Source: Bryobacterales bacterium F-183 (GTDB taxonomy: Bacteria > Acidobacteriota > Terriglobia > Bryobacterales > Bryobacteraceae). Taken from it: a DNA stretch of 64,000 bases. The DNA is taken from NCBI GenBank assembly GCA_016865505.2, contig AP025252.1, positions 3,968,001 to 4,032,000 of the forward strand, given 5' to 3'. The notes below the pieces were generated by a model, which had not been told where the DNA came from, made no database searches, and worked only from the letters and a program-made list of their open reading frames with translations. Below, in pieces: positions 7,363 through 15,428 of this stretch (position 1 is the first letter of the stretch; each line of letters opens with the position of its first letter). The translations under genes and the position numbers were made by a program.

Positions 7363-8245
7363 CGGCAACGATGATGGCTAAGCCGATGAGCGTCTGCTGC
7401 AGGTAGGGGTTGATGCCGAGCAGATCGCTGCCGTTGGAGAGCAGGCCCATGATGAAGGCACCGATCAACGTGCCAAGAACCGTGCCTTCACCTCCGCGGA
7501 GGCTGCCTCCACCGATGACGACTGCGGCGATGGCTTGGAGTTCGTAGCCCTGGCCTGCGGTGGGCTGGCCGGTCATCAGACGTGAGGCTTCGATCATAGC
7601 GGCGAGGCCAGTGAGCAGGCCTGCGATGGCGTAGACGAAGGTCAAGTGGAAGGACACGGGTACACCGGCGTAGTAGGCGGCGTCCGGGTTGGAGCCGATG
7701 GCGAAGGCGTAGCGGCCGAGCTTGGTGTATTCGAGTACGAAGTGCATGGCCACGGCGCAGACTACGAGGATCCAGAGTACGAGTGGAAGGCCGAGCAAAG
7801 TTCCGGTGGCGAGGAAACTGAAGCCTTCGGGTACGCCGGAAGCGGGGAGGCCGTTGGAGATCGTCAGGGTCATGCCGCGGATGACGCCGAGCATACCGAG
7901 GGTGACGATGAACGGGTTGATCTTGAGGCGAGTGATGAGGAAGCCGTTGATGAGCCCGCAGGTGGTGCCGACGGTGAGGCCGATCAGGATCGCCATGGGG
8001 ATCGAATAGCCTGCTTCCATGGCCTTGGCGCCGAGGAAGCCGGAGAGGGCGAGGATGGCGCCGACCGAAAGATCAATGCCCGAGGTGACGATGATGAGGG
8101 TCATGCCGAGGGCGATGATGTTGATGACGGCGGTTTGACGGACGACCGTGGACAGGTTGAGATGGGTCAGGAAGTTGGGGGTCGCGATGGAGAGCGACAC
8201 GAATAGCGTGATGAGCGTCAGAAACGGAAGCAGGCGCTGCAACAT
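7322..8245 (-). CDS. Sugar ABC transporter permease (RbsC/BPD_transp_2 family)
   Basis: 307 residues from the ATG at 8245, about nine predicted membrane segments. Family signatures: GMTLIIVTSGIDLSVGAILALSGF, INPFIVTLGMLGVIRGM, GRYAFAIGSNPDAAYYAGV (the EAA-like loop contacting the ATPase) and AIAAVVIGGGSLRGGEGT. These belong to ribose/galactose/xylose-type importers. It starts 7 bp after the end of the ATPase gene. No periplasmic binding protein adjoins; a candidate is at 39683-40651. Confidence 0.9.
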   Translation of the reverse strand: MLQRLLPFLTLITLFVSLSIATPNFLTHLNLSTVVRQTAVINIIALGMTLIIVTSGIDLSVGAILALSGFLGAKAMEAGYSIPMAILIGLTVGTTCGLINGFLITRLKINPFIVTLGMLGVIRGMTLTISNGLPASGVPEGFSFLATGTLLGLPLVLWILVVCAVAMHFVLEYTKLGRYAFAIGSNPDAAYYAGVPVSFHLTFVYAIAGLLTGLAAMIEASRLMTGQPTAGQGYELQAIAAVVIGGGSLRGGEGTVLGTLIGAFIMGLLSNGSDLLGINPYLQQTLIGLAIIVAVTLDELRKRRLPK

Positions 8246-8252
8246 GATTGAT

Positions 8253-9767
8253 TTACTGAATGGTCCCTTCGTCTTCGCCCGGCATGCGCCCGGATTCTGT
8301 TTCAAATACGGCCAAACGCATAATGTCTTCCTGGCTGGCGCCGCCTGGCAATTCGCCGCTGATGCGGCCTTGGCGCATGACGACGATACGGTCTGCGACT
8401 TGCTGGATTTCGGGAAGTTCCGAACTCACCATGAGGATGGCTGCGCCGTTGCGGGCGAGTTCGTCCATCACCTGGAAGACTTCCACTTTTGCTCCGACGT
8501 CGATGCCTCGCGTCGGTTCATCGAATAAAAATACTTTGGCACCGGTGGCGAGCCACTTAGAGATGACGACCTTTTGCTGGTTGCCGCCGCTGAGGCGTCC
8601 GGCGAGTTGGGTGGGCGCGTTCATCTTGATGCGCAGCTTTTCCTGGTAGCCGGAGGTCATGGTCTTTTCGCGCTTGAGGTCGAGGGTGCCGTAACTGCTG
8701 ATGGAGTCCAGGTTCGCCATGGTGACGTTGCAGGCGATGGAAAGCTGGGTAGCCAGGCCGGTCTTTTGACGGTCCTCGGTGATGAGGGCGACGCCGGACT
8801 GTACGGCTTCCCGAGGTTCGCTGGCTTTGACGGGTTGGCCGCAGACGGCGATGGAGCCGGAATCACGCTGGTCGACACCGAAGATGGCGCGGCAAAGTTC
8901 AGTACGGCCTGCGCCGACGAGGCCTGCCATACCGACGATTTCTCCAGCGCGTACGGTGAGGTTGATGTTCTGCAGCAGGGGCTTGCGGCAGAGGTTTTCG
9001 ATGACGAGGAGCGGTTCGCCGGGGGGCACCGGGGTGCGCGAGTACAGCGCGGCGACCTCGCGGCCGACCATGTGGCGGATGAGACCCTGGGTGTCGAGTT
9101 CGGCGAGCGGGCTGGAGTGTACGGTGGCGCCGTCGCGCAGGACGGTGACGTGGTCGCCGACGGTGCGGAGTTCTTCGAGACGGTGGGTGATATAGATGAC
9201 GCCCATGCCACGGTCGCGGAGGTTCTTGACGATGCGGAAGACTTCGCGCGTTTCGGATTCGGAAAGCGAGGATGTCGGTTCGTCGAAGATGAGGAGGCTG
9301 GAGCCCAGGGATACGGCGCGGCAGATTTCCACCATCTGCTTGCCGGCCGGGGAGAGCTTGCTGACGAGCCAGTCCGCCTGGAGCGGAAAGCGCTGATCTT
9401 CAATCAGTTTGCGGGCGTTGTCGAGCATCTGGCGGCGGGAGACAAAGGGTCCGCTGCCGGTACGGCCAAGGTAGATGTTTTCGGCGACGGTGAGGTGCGG
9501 GAAAAGGAGCGATTCCTGGTGGACCATCGCGATGCCGGCCGATGCTGCCTGGGCGGGATTGGCGAACTGTACGGGCTGGCCGTTCCAACGGATTTCGCCG
9601 CCATCGGGCTGGTACATGCCGGCGACGATCTTCATGAGGGTCGACTTGCCGGCGCCGTTTTCGCCCATGAGGAGGTGAACCTCGCCGGGTTTGACGGAGA
9701 GGTTGCCGCTGCGGAGGGCGGTTACACCACCGAAGGTTTTGCGTATGTCTTTGAGTTCGAGCAACAC
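8253..9767 (-). CDS. Sugar ABC transporter ATP-binding protein, two NBDs (RbsA/MglA family)
   Basis: 504 residues with two tandem nucleotide-binding domains. First NBD: Walker A GENGAGKS (about 35-42), signature LSPAGKQMVEI, Walker B LLIFDEPTS. Second NBD: degenerate Walker A GLVGAGRTE, signature LSGGNQQKVV, Walker B VFLFDEPTRGIDVGAK. This organisation is that of carbohydrate importers of the CUT2 class (RbsA, MglA, XylG). It powers the permease encoded just downstream. Substrate cannot be assigned without the binding protein. Confidence 0.93.
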   Translation of the reverse strand: MLLELKDIRKTFGGVTALRSGNLSVKPGEVHLLMGENGAGKSTLMKIVAGMYQPDGGEIRWNGQPVQFANPAQAASAGIAMVHQESLLFPHLTVAENIYLGRTGSGPFVSRRQMLDNARKLIEDQRFPLQADWLVSKLSPAGKQMVEICRAVSLGSSLLIFDEPTSSLSESETREVFRIVKNLRDRGMGVIYITHRLEELRTVGDHVTVLRDGATVHSSPLAELDTQGLIRHMVGREVAALYSRTPVPPGEPLLVIENLCRKPLLQNINLTVRAGEIVGMAGLVGAGRTELCRAIFGVDQRDSGSIAVCGQPVKASEPREAVQSGVALITEDRQKTGLATQLSIACNVTMANLDSISSYGTLDLKREKTMTSGYQEKLRIKMNAPTQLAGRLSGGNQQKVVISKWLATGAKVFLFDEPTRGIDVGAKVEVFQVMDELARNGAAILMVSSELPEIQQVADRIVVMRQGRISGELPGGASQEDIMRLAVFETESGRMPGEDEGTIQ

Positions 9768-9812
9768 GGCGAACTCCTTAGAATATCGCAGATGATGGGT
9801 ATACTTGGTCGT

Positions 9813-10394
9813 GTGAGGGTACTAGTCTATCTTGCAGTTGCGTCGACCCTCCTGGCGGCGAACGATGCGGCGTCTTGTCAGAGAAAATTTGACGAGATCA
9901 AGAATGATCGGGCCAAGCCAGGGTCGGTGTATACCTTCACGCCCGCGGAGATTAACGCTTGGTCACGTTGGAAGTTGCCGCAGGAGATCCCACAAGGGAT
10001 GCGGGAGCCGAGTGTCCAGTTTGGGAACAACTCGGGGACCGGGCGGGCGCTGATTGACTTGCTGAAGATGCAGCATGCCAAGGGGGCGAAGCCAAACTGG
10101 CTCATCGAGAAGCTGATTGAGGGCGAGCGTCCGATGGCGATTGGGGTGGCGATCCAATCGGGCGGCGGGTACGCGACGGTGAAGTTGCTGAGCGTGGAGA
10201 TTTCCGGGGTACGGGCGTCGGGCGGGGTACTGGATTTTCTGATCCGGACGTTTTTTCGTCCGCTGTATCCGGAGGCCCATATCGATGAAAAATTCGAAAT
10301 GGGCAACAACGTGGAACGGCTGGAGATTTATCCGGATCGTGCGTTGGTTTATCTGAAGAAGACCTTTGGCCCAGCCCAGCGCGCGCAAAAGTAG
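9813..10394 (+). CDS. Exported protein of unknown function
   Basis: 193 residues from GTG 9813 (MRVLVYLAVASTLLAAND..., a clear signal peptide). An ATG at 9792 would add seven residues, but a -10-like TATACT (9800-9805) lies between the two, which favours the GTG and a leaderless mRNA. The mature protein has SVYTFTPAEINAW, then a beta-rich C-terminal half with LKMQHAKGAKPNWL and LEIYPDRALVYLKK. I do not recognise a family. The amphipathic beta-strand pattern suggests a lipid- or surface-binding periplasmic protein, which is only a guess. Divergent from the sugar ABC operon. Confidence 0.65.
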   Translation: MRVLVYLAVASTLLAANDAASCQRKFDEIKNDRAKPGSVYTFTPAEINAWSRWKLPQEIPQGMREPSVQFGNNSGTGRALIDLLKMQHAKGAKPNWLIEKLIEGERPMAIGVAIQSGGGYATVKLLSVEISGVRASGGVLDFLIRTFFRPLYPEAHIDEKFEMGNNVERLEIYPDRALVYLKKTFGPAQRAQK

Positions 10395-10452
10395 ACGAAT
10401 CCGGCGGTTCGTTTTTCTTGCGAAAAACGTCTAACCTGGAATCGTACTCACC

Positions 10453-13400
10453 ATGAATAAGAGTTTTTGGCTTTTTCTGGCGGCGACCGCTGCCCTGCTA
10501 GCCGACGGACGTACCCTGTTCCGTTCTCCCACTGTCAGCAAGACACATATCGTTTTTGTGTATGCGGATGATCTTTGGATTGTGCCGCGTGCGGGAGGTG
10601 AAGCTGCACGGCTGACCTCCGGATCGGGCATTGAGACCAACCCGATCTTTTCGCCGGACGGCCAGACGATTGCCTTTACCGGGGAGTACGACGGGAACGT
10701 CGATGTGTACACGGTTCCTGCGACAGGCGGTGTCCCAAAGCGGTTGACGTTCCATCCGGCGAGCGACATCGCGGATGCGTGGACTCCGGACGGCAAGCAG
10801 ATTCTGTTCCGCAATAGCGGTAGCTGGGTGGATTACAAGCCGCGGCTGTTCACGGTGGATTTGAAGGGCGGGTTCCCGACGCCGGTGCCGCTTCCGATTG
10901 CGCTTTCGGGTTCGTACTCGCCGGATGGCAAGCAGTTGGCGTACATGCCGTACGAGCGGGCCGATGATGCGTGGAAGCGGTATCGCGGTGGACGGGCGAC
11001 GACGATTTGGATTGCGAACCTGGCGGATTCGAATGTGAGCGCGGTGCCGCGTACGACGTCGAACGATCACACGCCGATGTGGATTGGGAATCAGGTTTAC
11101 TTCCTGTCCGATCGCAATGGGCCGTACACGTTGTTTTCCTTCGATCCCGCGTCGAAGAAGGTGACCCAGTTACTCGAGGCCAAGGGCCTGGACATTAAGT
11201 CGGCTCGCGGCGATGGATCGGCGATTGCGTATGAGCAGTTTGGTTCGATTTACCTGTACGACTTGAAGTCCAAGAAAGCCGCGCCCGTGAACATTACGTT
11301 GAACGGTGATCTGGCGGGGGTACGGCCGCGGATTGAGAAGACCGGGCAGCGGATCGCGTCGGGTAACATTTCGCCGACGGGGGCTCGCGCGGTGGTGGAG
11401 GCTCGCGGCGATATCTATACGATTCCGGCGGAGAAGGGCGATGTCCGGAATCTGACGAATACGTCGGGGGTGGCGGATCGGAGTCCCGCATGGTCGCCGG
11501 ATGGACGCTGGATCGCGTACTTTTCGGACGAGAGCGGCGAGTATCAGCTTCATATGCGCGACCAGACGGGTCGCGGCGAGGTGAAGAAGTTCAAGCTGGA
11601 AGACAAGCCGACGTTTTATTACGACATTTCCTGGGCGCCGGATTCGAAGAAGCTGGCGTACGTGGATAAGAAGAATACTGCCTGGTACATGGACATCGAG
11701 AGTGGCAAGGCGACGCGAATCGATTCGAGCACGTACGATGGCGGGCGTTATTCGATCCGGCCGCGGTGGTCTCCGGATAGCAAGTGGATCGCGTACAACA
11801 AGGATCTGCGGAACCACTTGAGCGCGGTGTTTGTGTACTCGCTGGCGGATGGGAAGTCGACGCAGATTACGGACGGGATGAGCGAGGCGAGCGATGCCGT
11901 GTTTGATCGCAACGGGAAGTATTTGTACTTCCTGTCGTCGACGGATGCGGGACCTTCGCGTACGGGCTTGGATATGACGAGCACGAATCGCCCGGTGTCG
12001 AGCAATATCTATGTGGCGGTGCTGTCGAAGACTGAGCCCTCACCTTTGGCGCCGGAGAGCGATGAGGAGAAGGTGGCACCTGCTGCCTCAGACGAGAAGA
12101 AGCCGGAAGAGAAGAAGCCTGAGGGTCCGAAGACGGTTGAGGTGAAGATTGACTTTGACGGGATCGGACAGCGGATACTGCCGCTGCCTTTGCCTGCGCG
12201 GAACTATTCGGACTTGAGTGCGGGCAAGACGGGGATTCTGTTTTATGTCGAACGTCCGGTGATTCCGGCTGCGGCGACGAGTCCTTTGGCGACGCTGTAC
12301 AAGTTTGATTTGTCGAAGCGGAAGGCCGATGTGTTCCTGGCTGGATCGGGCGGCTATGAAGTGTCGGCCAATGGCGAGAAGATCCTGCTGTCGCACGGGC
12401 AGGGGCGCTGGTCGATTCAGGGTACGGCACAGCCGGCGAAACCTGCCGAGGGCATGCTGAAGCTGGATCAAATGGAAGCGCTGGTGGATCCGAAGGCCGA
12501 GTGGGCGCAGATGTTCAAGGAAGTGTGGCGCATTGAGCGCGACTTCTTCTACGACCCGAAATACCACGGGCTGGACTTGCAGGCGGCAGCGGAGAAGTAC
12601 GGACTGTATTTGTCGAGCGTGGCGAGCCGCAACGATTTGAATTATCTGTTCCGCGAGATGCTGGGCGAGTTGTCGGTGGGCCACTTGTTTGTGAGTGGCG
12701 GGGACAATCCGAATCAGCCGAAGCGGATCGGCGGCGGTCTGCTGGGTGCCGATTATGCGGTCGAAAACGGGCGATACAAGTTCGCGCGGGTTTACGAGGG
12801 CGACAACTGGACGGCGAATACGCGTGCGCCGCTGACGCAGCCTGGCGTTGGTGTGAAAGCGGGCGAGTATCTGCTGAAGGTGAACGGCGTGGATCTTCGG
12901 GATAGCGACAACATTTACGCGCGGTTTGAGTCGACGGCGGGCAAGGCTGTGTTGCTGACGGTGGGTCCGAATGCGGACGGGTCGGGGTCGCGTGATGTGA
13001 CGGTGACGCCGTTAGGTGACGAGGTCCCGCTGCGGCAACTGGCTTGGATGGAAGATAACCGGAAGCGGGTGTCGGAGGCGAGCGGCGGAAAGTTGGCGTA
13101 CATGCACTTGCCGGATACGGCTGGTGGCGGATACCGCAACTTCAACCGCTATTACTTTTCGCAGACCGATAAACAGGGCGTGGTGATTGACGAGCGGTTC
13201 AATCATGGCGGCCAGGCAGCGGATTACATCATCGATCATCTGCGGCGTCCGGTGTGGAATTACTGGGCATCGCGCGAGGGTGAGGTTTATACGACGCCGG
13301 GGATGCTGATTAATGGTCCTAAGGTGATGTTGGCGAATGAATACTCGGGGTCCGGCGGCGATTTGTTGCCGTGGTTGTTTAAGCGCGCGAAGCTGGGTCC

Positions 13401-13737
13401 TGTGGTGGGTAAGCGGACGTGGGGCGGTTTGGTTGGCATCGGCGGGTACCCGACGCTGATCGATGGTGGGTCGGTGACGGCGCCGCACTTTGCGTTCTTC
13501 ACGCCTGAGGGTAAGTGGGAAGTGGAGAACCAGGGTACGCCGGTGGATGTTGAGGTGGAGTTGGATCCGAAGGCTTGGCGCGAGGGAAAGGATACGCAGT
13601 TGGAGCGTGCGATAGCGATCGCGATGCAGGAGCTGCAGAAGAATCCTCCGGTGACGATGCCGAAGCGTCCGGAGTATCCGAATTATCACCAGACGAAGGG
13701 TCCTGGGGCTGGGGGTACGACGGCTGGGGCTCAGTAG
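10453..13737 (+). CDS. Tricorn-type S41 peptidase, secreted
   Basis: 1094 residues with a signal peptide (MNKSFWLFLAATAALLA). An N-terminal beta-propeller (about 25-330) with repeated SPDGxxIAF/SPDGKQ motifs is followed by a second propeller (SPAWSPDGRWIAYFSDE), a low-complexity Glu/Lys/Pro linker (about 535-560), a helical cap, a PDZ domain (about 790-860) and a C-terminal S41 core. The nucleophile Ser lies in EYSGSGGD (963-970) and a conserved His in ELSVGHLFV. Such peptidases degrade oligopeptides; the leader places this one outside the cytoplasm. A rho-independent terminator follows at 13749. Confidence 0.9.
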   Translation: MNKSFWLFLAATAALLADGRTLFRSPTVSKTHIVFVYADDLWIVPRAGGEAARLTSGSGIETNPIFSPDGQTIAFTGEYDGNVDVYTVPATGGVPKRLTFHPASDIADAWTPDGKQILFRNSGSWVDYKPRLFTVDLKGGFPTPVPLPIALSGSYSPDGKQLAYMPYERADDAWKRYRGGRATTIWIANLADSNVSAVPRTTSNDHTPMWIGNQVYFLSDRNGPYTLFSFDPASKKVTQLLEAKGLDIKSARGDGSAIAYEQFGSIYLYDLKSKKAAPVNITLNGDLAGVRPRIEKTGQRIASGNISPTGARAVVEARGDIYTIPAEKGDVRNLTNTSGVADRSPAWSPDGRWIAYFSDESGEYQLHMRDQTGRGEVKKFKLEDKPTFYYDISWAPDSKKLAYVDKKNTAWYMDIESGKATRIDSSTYDGGRYSIRPRWSPDSKWIAYNKDLRNHLSAVFVYSLADGKSTQITDGMSEASDAVFDRNGKYLYFLSSTDAGPSRTGLDMTSTNRPVSSNIYVAVLSKTEPSPLAPESDEEKVAPAASDEKKPEEKKPEGPKTVEVKIDFDGIGQRILPLPLPARNYSDLSAGKTGILFYVERPVIPAAATSPLATLYKFDLSKRKADVFLAGSGGYEVSANGEKILLSHGQGRWSIQGTAQPAKPAEGMLKLDQMEALVDPKAEWAQMFKEVWRIERDFFYDPKYHGLDLQAAAEKYGLYLSSVASRNDLNYLFREMLGELSVGHLFVSGGDNPNQPKRIGGGLLGADYAVENGRYKFARVYEGDNWTANTRAPLTQPGVGVKAGEYLLKVNGVDLRDSDNIYARFESTAGKAVLLTVGPNADGSGSRDVTVTPLGDEVPLRQLAWMEDNRKRVSEASGGKLAYMHLPDTAGGGYRNFNRYYFSQTDKQGVVIDERFNHGGQAADYIIDHLRRPVWNYWASREGEVYTTPGMLINGPKVMLANEYSGSGGDLLPWLFKRAKLGPVVGKRTWGGLVGIGGYPTLIDGGSVTAPHFAFFTPEGKWEVENQGTPVDVEVELDPKAWREGKDTQLERAIAIAMQELQKNPPVTMPKRPEYPNYHQTKGPGAGGTTAGAQ

Positions 13738-13748
13738 TTAGAGAAGCG

Positions 13749-13777
13749 GGCGGTCCTGAAGAGGGGCCGCCTTTTTT
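13749..13777 (+). terminator. Rho-independent terminator after tricorn peptidase
   Basis: An 8-bp stem (GGCGGTCC at 13749-13756 with GGGCCGCC at 13764-13771; one G-U pair) with a 7-nt loop is followed directly by TTTTTT (13772-13777). It sits 12 bp after the stop of the tricorn gene and isolates it from the TA remnant downstream. Confidence 0.85.
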
Positions 13778-13801
13778 GCTTACGTTAGGCTAGGAATAGA
13801 G

Positions 13802-14023
13802 ATGGCACAGAACATTCAGATTCGCGAAGAGAGCGAAGAAGAATTGCTCCGGCGATTGCCGGCGGGTACTGTCATCCAACCTCCCTTTAGACTCCAGGAA
13901 CTCCAGGAGTGGCGTGATGCCTTCCGCGCAGAGATAGATGATGCGGAGTGGGAGCTTTTTGGGGAAGCAATTCACGAAGCTCGACGGGCCGACTGCCAGC
14001 CTCGAGATTTGCTTCGCGACTAA
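13802..14023 (+). CDS. Small antitoxin-like protein next to a truncated VapC
   Basis: 73 residues: MAQNIQIREESEEELLRRLPAG then a charged helical C-terminus (DDAEWELFGEAIHEARRADC). I do not recognise the family by itself. It is followed 3 bp later by the first 16 codons of a PIN-domain toxin, so the likeliest reading is the antitoxin of a decayed VapBC pair. The antitoxin frame is intact although the toxin is gone. An upstream GAATAGAG may serve as a weak ribosome site. Confidence 0.5.
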   Translation: MAQNIQIREESEEELLRRLPAGTVIQPPFRLQELQEWRDAFRAEIDDAEWELFGEAIHEARRADCQPRDLLRD

Positions 14024-14026
14024 CTT

Positions 14027-14077
14027 ATGGTGTTAGTCGACACCGAAGTTGCATCCTTTCTCTTTCGCGCCGATTAG
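14027..14077 (+). pseudogene. vapC: VapC (PIN-domain) toxin remnant, first 16 codons only
   Basis: The frame reads MVLVDTEVASFLFRAD and stops at TAG (14075-14077). This is the conserved N-terminal strand of FitB/VapC-like PIN nucleases, in which the Asp of VDT is the first metal ligand. Nothing resembling the rest of a PIN domain follows in any plus-strand frame before the convergent gene at 14101. The toxin has therefore probably been lost by deletion, leaving the antitoxin-like gene. Confidence 0.6.
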
Positions 14078-14100
14078 TGCTCACTGCGCCAAGTCGCTAG

Positions 14101-15342
14101 CTACCAGTTCGTGAGTGAGCCGTCGGGGCGGCGGAGCATTGGGGTTAACGAGTAGGCCTCGCGGTAGTCTCCGATCTGCTGGAGCTTGGAGGTGTCTACT
14201 TCGACTCCTAAACCTGGGCGGTCGTTGGGCCAGAGCTTTCCGTTCTTCAGATCGTAGTGGGACTTCAGGTAGGGCCAGGGACGTGTGCCTCCCATCACCA
14301 TTTCCATCAGCGCCGGGCCGGAGAATACGGCGCAGCAGTGGACCATTGCCGCTTCTGAGATTGGGCCGGTGAAGTGCGGTACGAGGCCGCAGTAGTGGGT
14401 TTCGCAGATAGCCGCAATCTTCTGGAACTCGGTGATGCCTCCTACGTTGGGGACGGTCGCTCGGGCGTAGTCGATGAGGTGGTTTTGGATCAGTTCATTC
14501 CATTCCCACTTGGGGCCGAATTGTTCTCCTACGGCGATGGGCACCTTTACTTGGCCGCGGAGGACTTTGTAGACTGCGGGGTTTTCGCTGCGGACCAGGT
14601 CCTCGACGAAGTAGGGCTTTAAGGGCTCGATGCGGTTGGCGAGGTCGACGGCGTCCGGCATGTCGAGTTCGGTGTGGAAGTCGATGCACCAGCCTCCGTC
14701 GCGGCCGACGCCTTCGCGGACCTGCTGGCAGAGTTCGTGGACGCGCTTGACGTTCTCGAAACGGTCCATGATGGGGCCGCGCTGGTCCGTTGAAATACGG
14801 TAGGCGCGGAAACCGGCGTCGACGCAGGCTTTGGCTACTTCTTTGGGCGTGCCTTGGGCGGGGTAGCCGGTGGAGTAGCATTCGACGTAGTCGCGCGATT
14901 GGCCGCCTAGCAGTTGATACACCGGGACGCCGAGGGCTTTGCCTTTGAGGTCCCAGAGGGCGACGTCGAGGGCGCCTAAGGCGTGTACTTTTTCGCGGCC
15001 GGCGGGGTAGAAGTAGGCGCGGTACATGGCCTGCCAGAGACGGTCCGTACGGAAGGGGTCCTCGCCGATCAAGAGACCGGCGCATTGTTCCATGGTGTTG
15101 TCGGAGCCGCCTTCGCCTACGCCGAACAGGCCGGAGTCCGTTTCGACGATGACGACGTTGGTGCTTTGGTTGAACAGAGGCTGGCGCGTATTGGGGCGTC
15201 CGGCAGCGTCGGTGGGCGTCTTGTAATAGCGGATGCGGGTGATCTTGGTTTTGGGGAGACCGGCGGCGTCCGCACGGTCGGCCAGGGTTCCTAGCGCTGC
15301 GCCTCCAGCGGCGATGGCCTTGAAAAATGCTCTGCGGTTCAT
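14101..15342 (-). CDS. Mandelate racemase/muconate lactonizing enzyme family dehydratase, exported
   Basis: 413 residues; leader MNRRAFFKAIAAGGAALG (Tat-like). Enolase-superfamily protein: metal ligands appear as Asp221 in CIDFHTE, Glu247 in YFVEDLV and Glu273 in IAVGEQF, and the DFH motif with the later GLVPHFTGPISEAA resembles sugar-acid dehydratases of the D-galactonate/mannonate group. Expected reaction is Mg2+-dependent dehydration of an aldonate to a 2-keto-3-deoxy acid, which would suit the KDPG-type aldolase at 50281-50934. The exact substrate is open. A TAGAAT -10-like hexamer lies about 15 nt upstream of the start. Confidence 0.85.
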   Translation of the reverse strand: MNRRAFFKAIAAGGAALGTLADRADAAGLPKTKITRIRYYKTPTDAAGRPNTRQPLFNQSTNVVIVETDSGLFGVGEGGSDNTMEQCAGLLIGEDPFRTDRLWQAMYRAYFYPAGREKVHALGALDVALWDLKGKALGVPVYQLLGGQSRDYVECYSTGYPAQGTPKEVAKACVDAGFRAYRISTDQRGPIMDRFENVKRVHELCQQVREGVGRDGGWCIDFHTELDMPDAVDLANRIEPLKPYFVEDLVRSENPAVYKVLRGQVKVPIAVGEQFGPKWEWNELIQNHLIDYARATVPNVGGITEFQKIAAICETHYCGLVPHFTGPISEAAMVHCCAVFSGPALMEMVMGGTRPWPYLKSHYDLKNGKLWPNDRPGLGVEVDTSKLQQIGDYREAYSLTPMLRRPDGSLTNW

Positions 15343-15428
15343 GATGATGGCGTTGCCATTCTATCAACCGGGCGTGTCCGCTCATGGGTGAAATGAGGCC
15401 GTTGGTGAGGTTGTTGTGCAGGTAGGGA

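Noticed and set aside
8574-9812. N-terminal extension of the unknown exported protein through the ABC ATPase region
   Set aside because: This part is the antisense of the sugar ABC ATPase gene; the real protein starts near 9792-9813 with a signal peptide.
15343-15428. Cobalamin riboswitch upstream of the TonB receptor
   Set aside because: Only 86 bp are available and I see no B12-box-like conserved sequence; a riboswitch needs about 200 nt.
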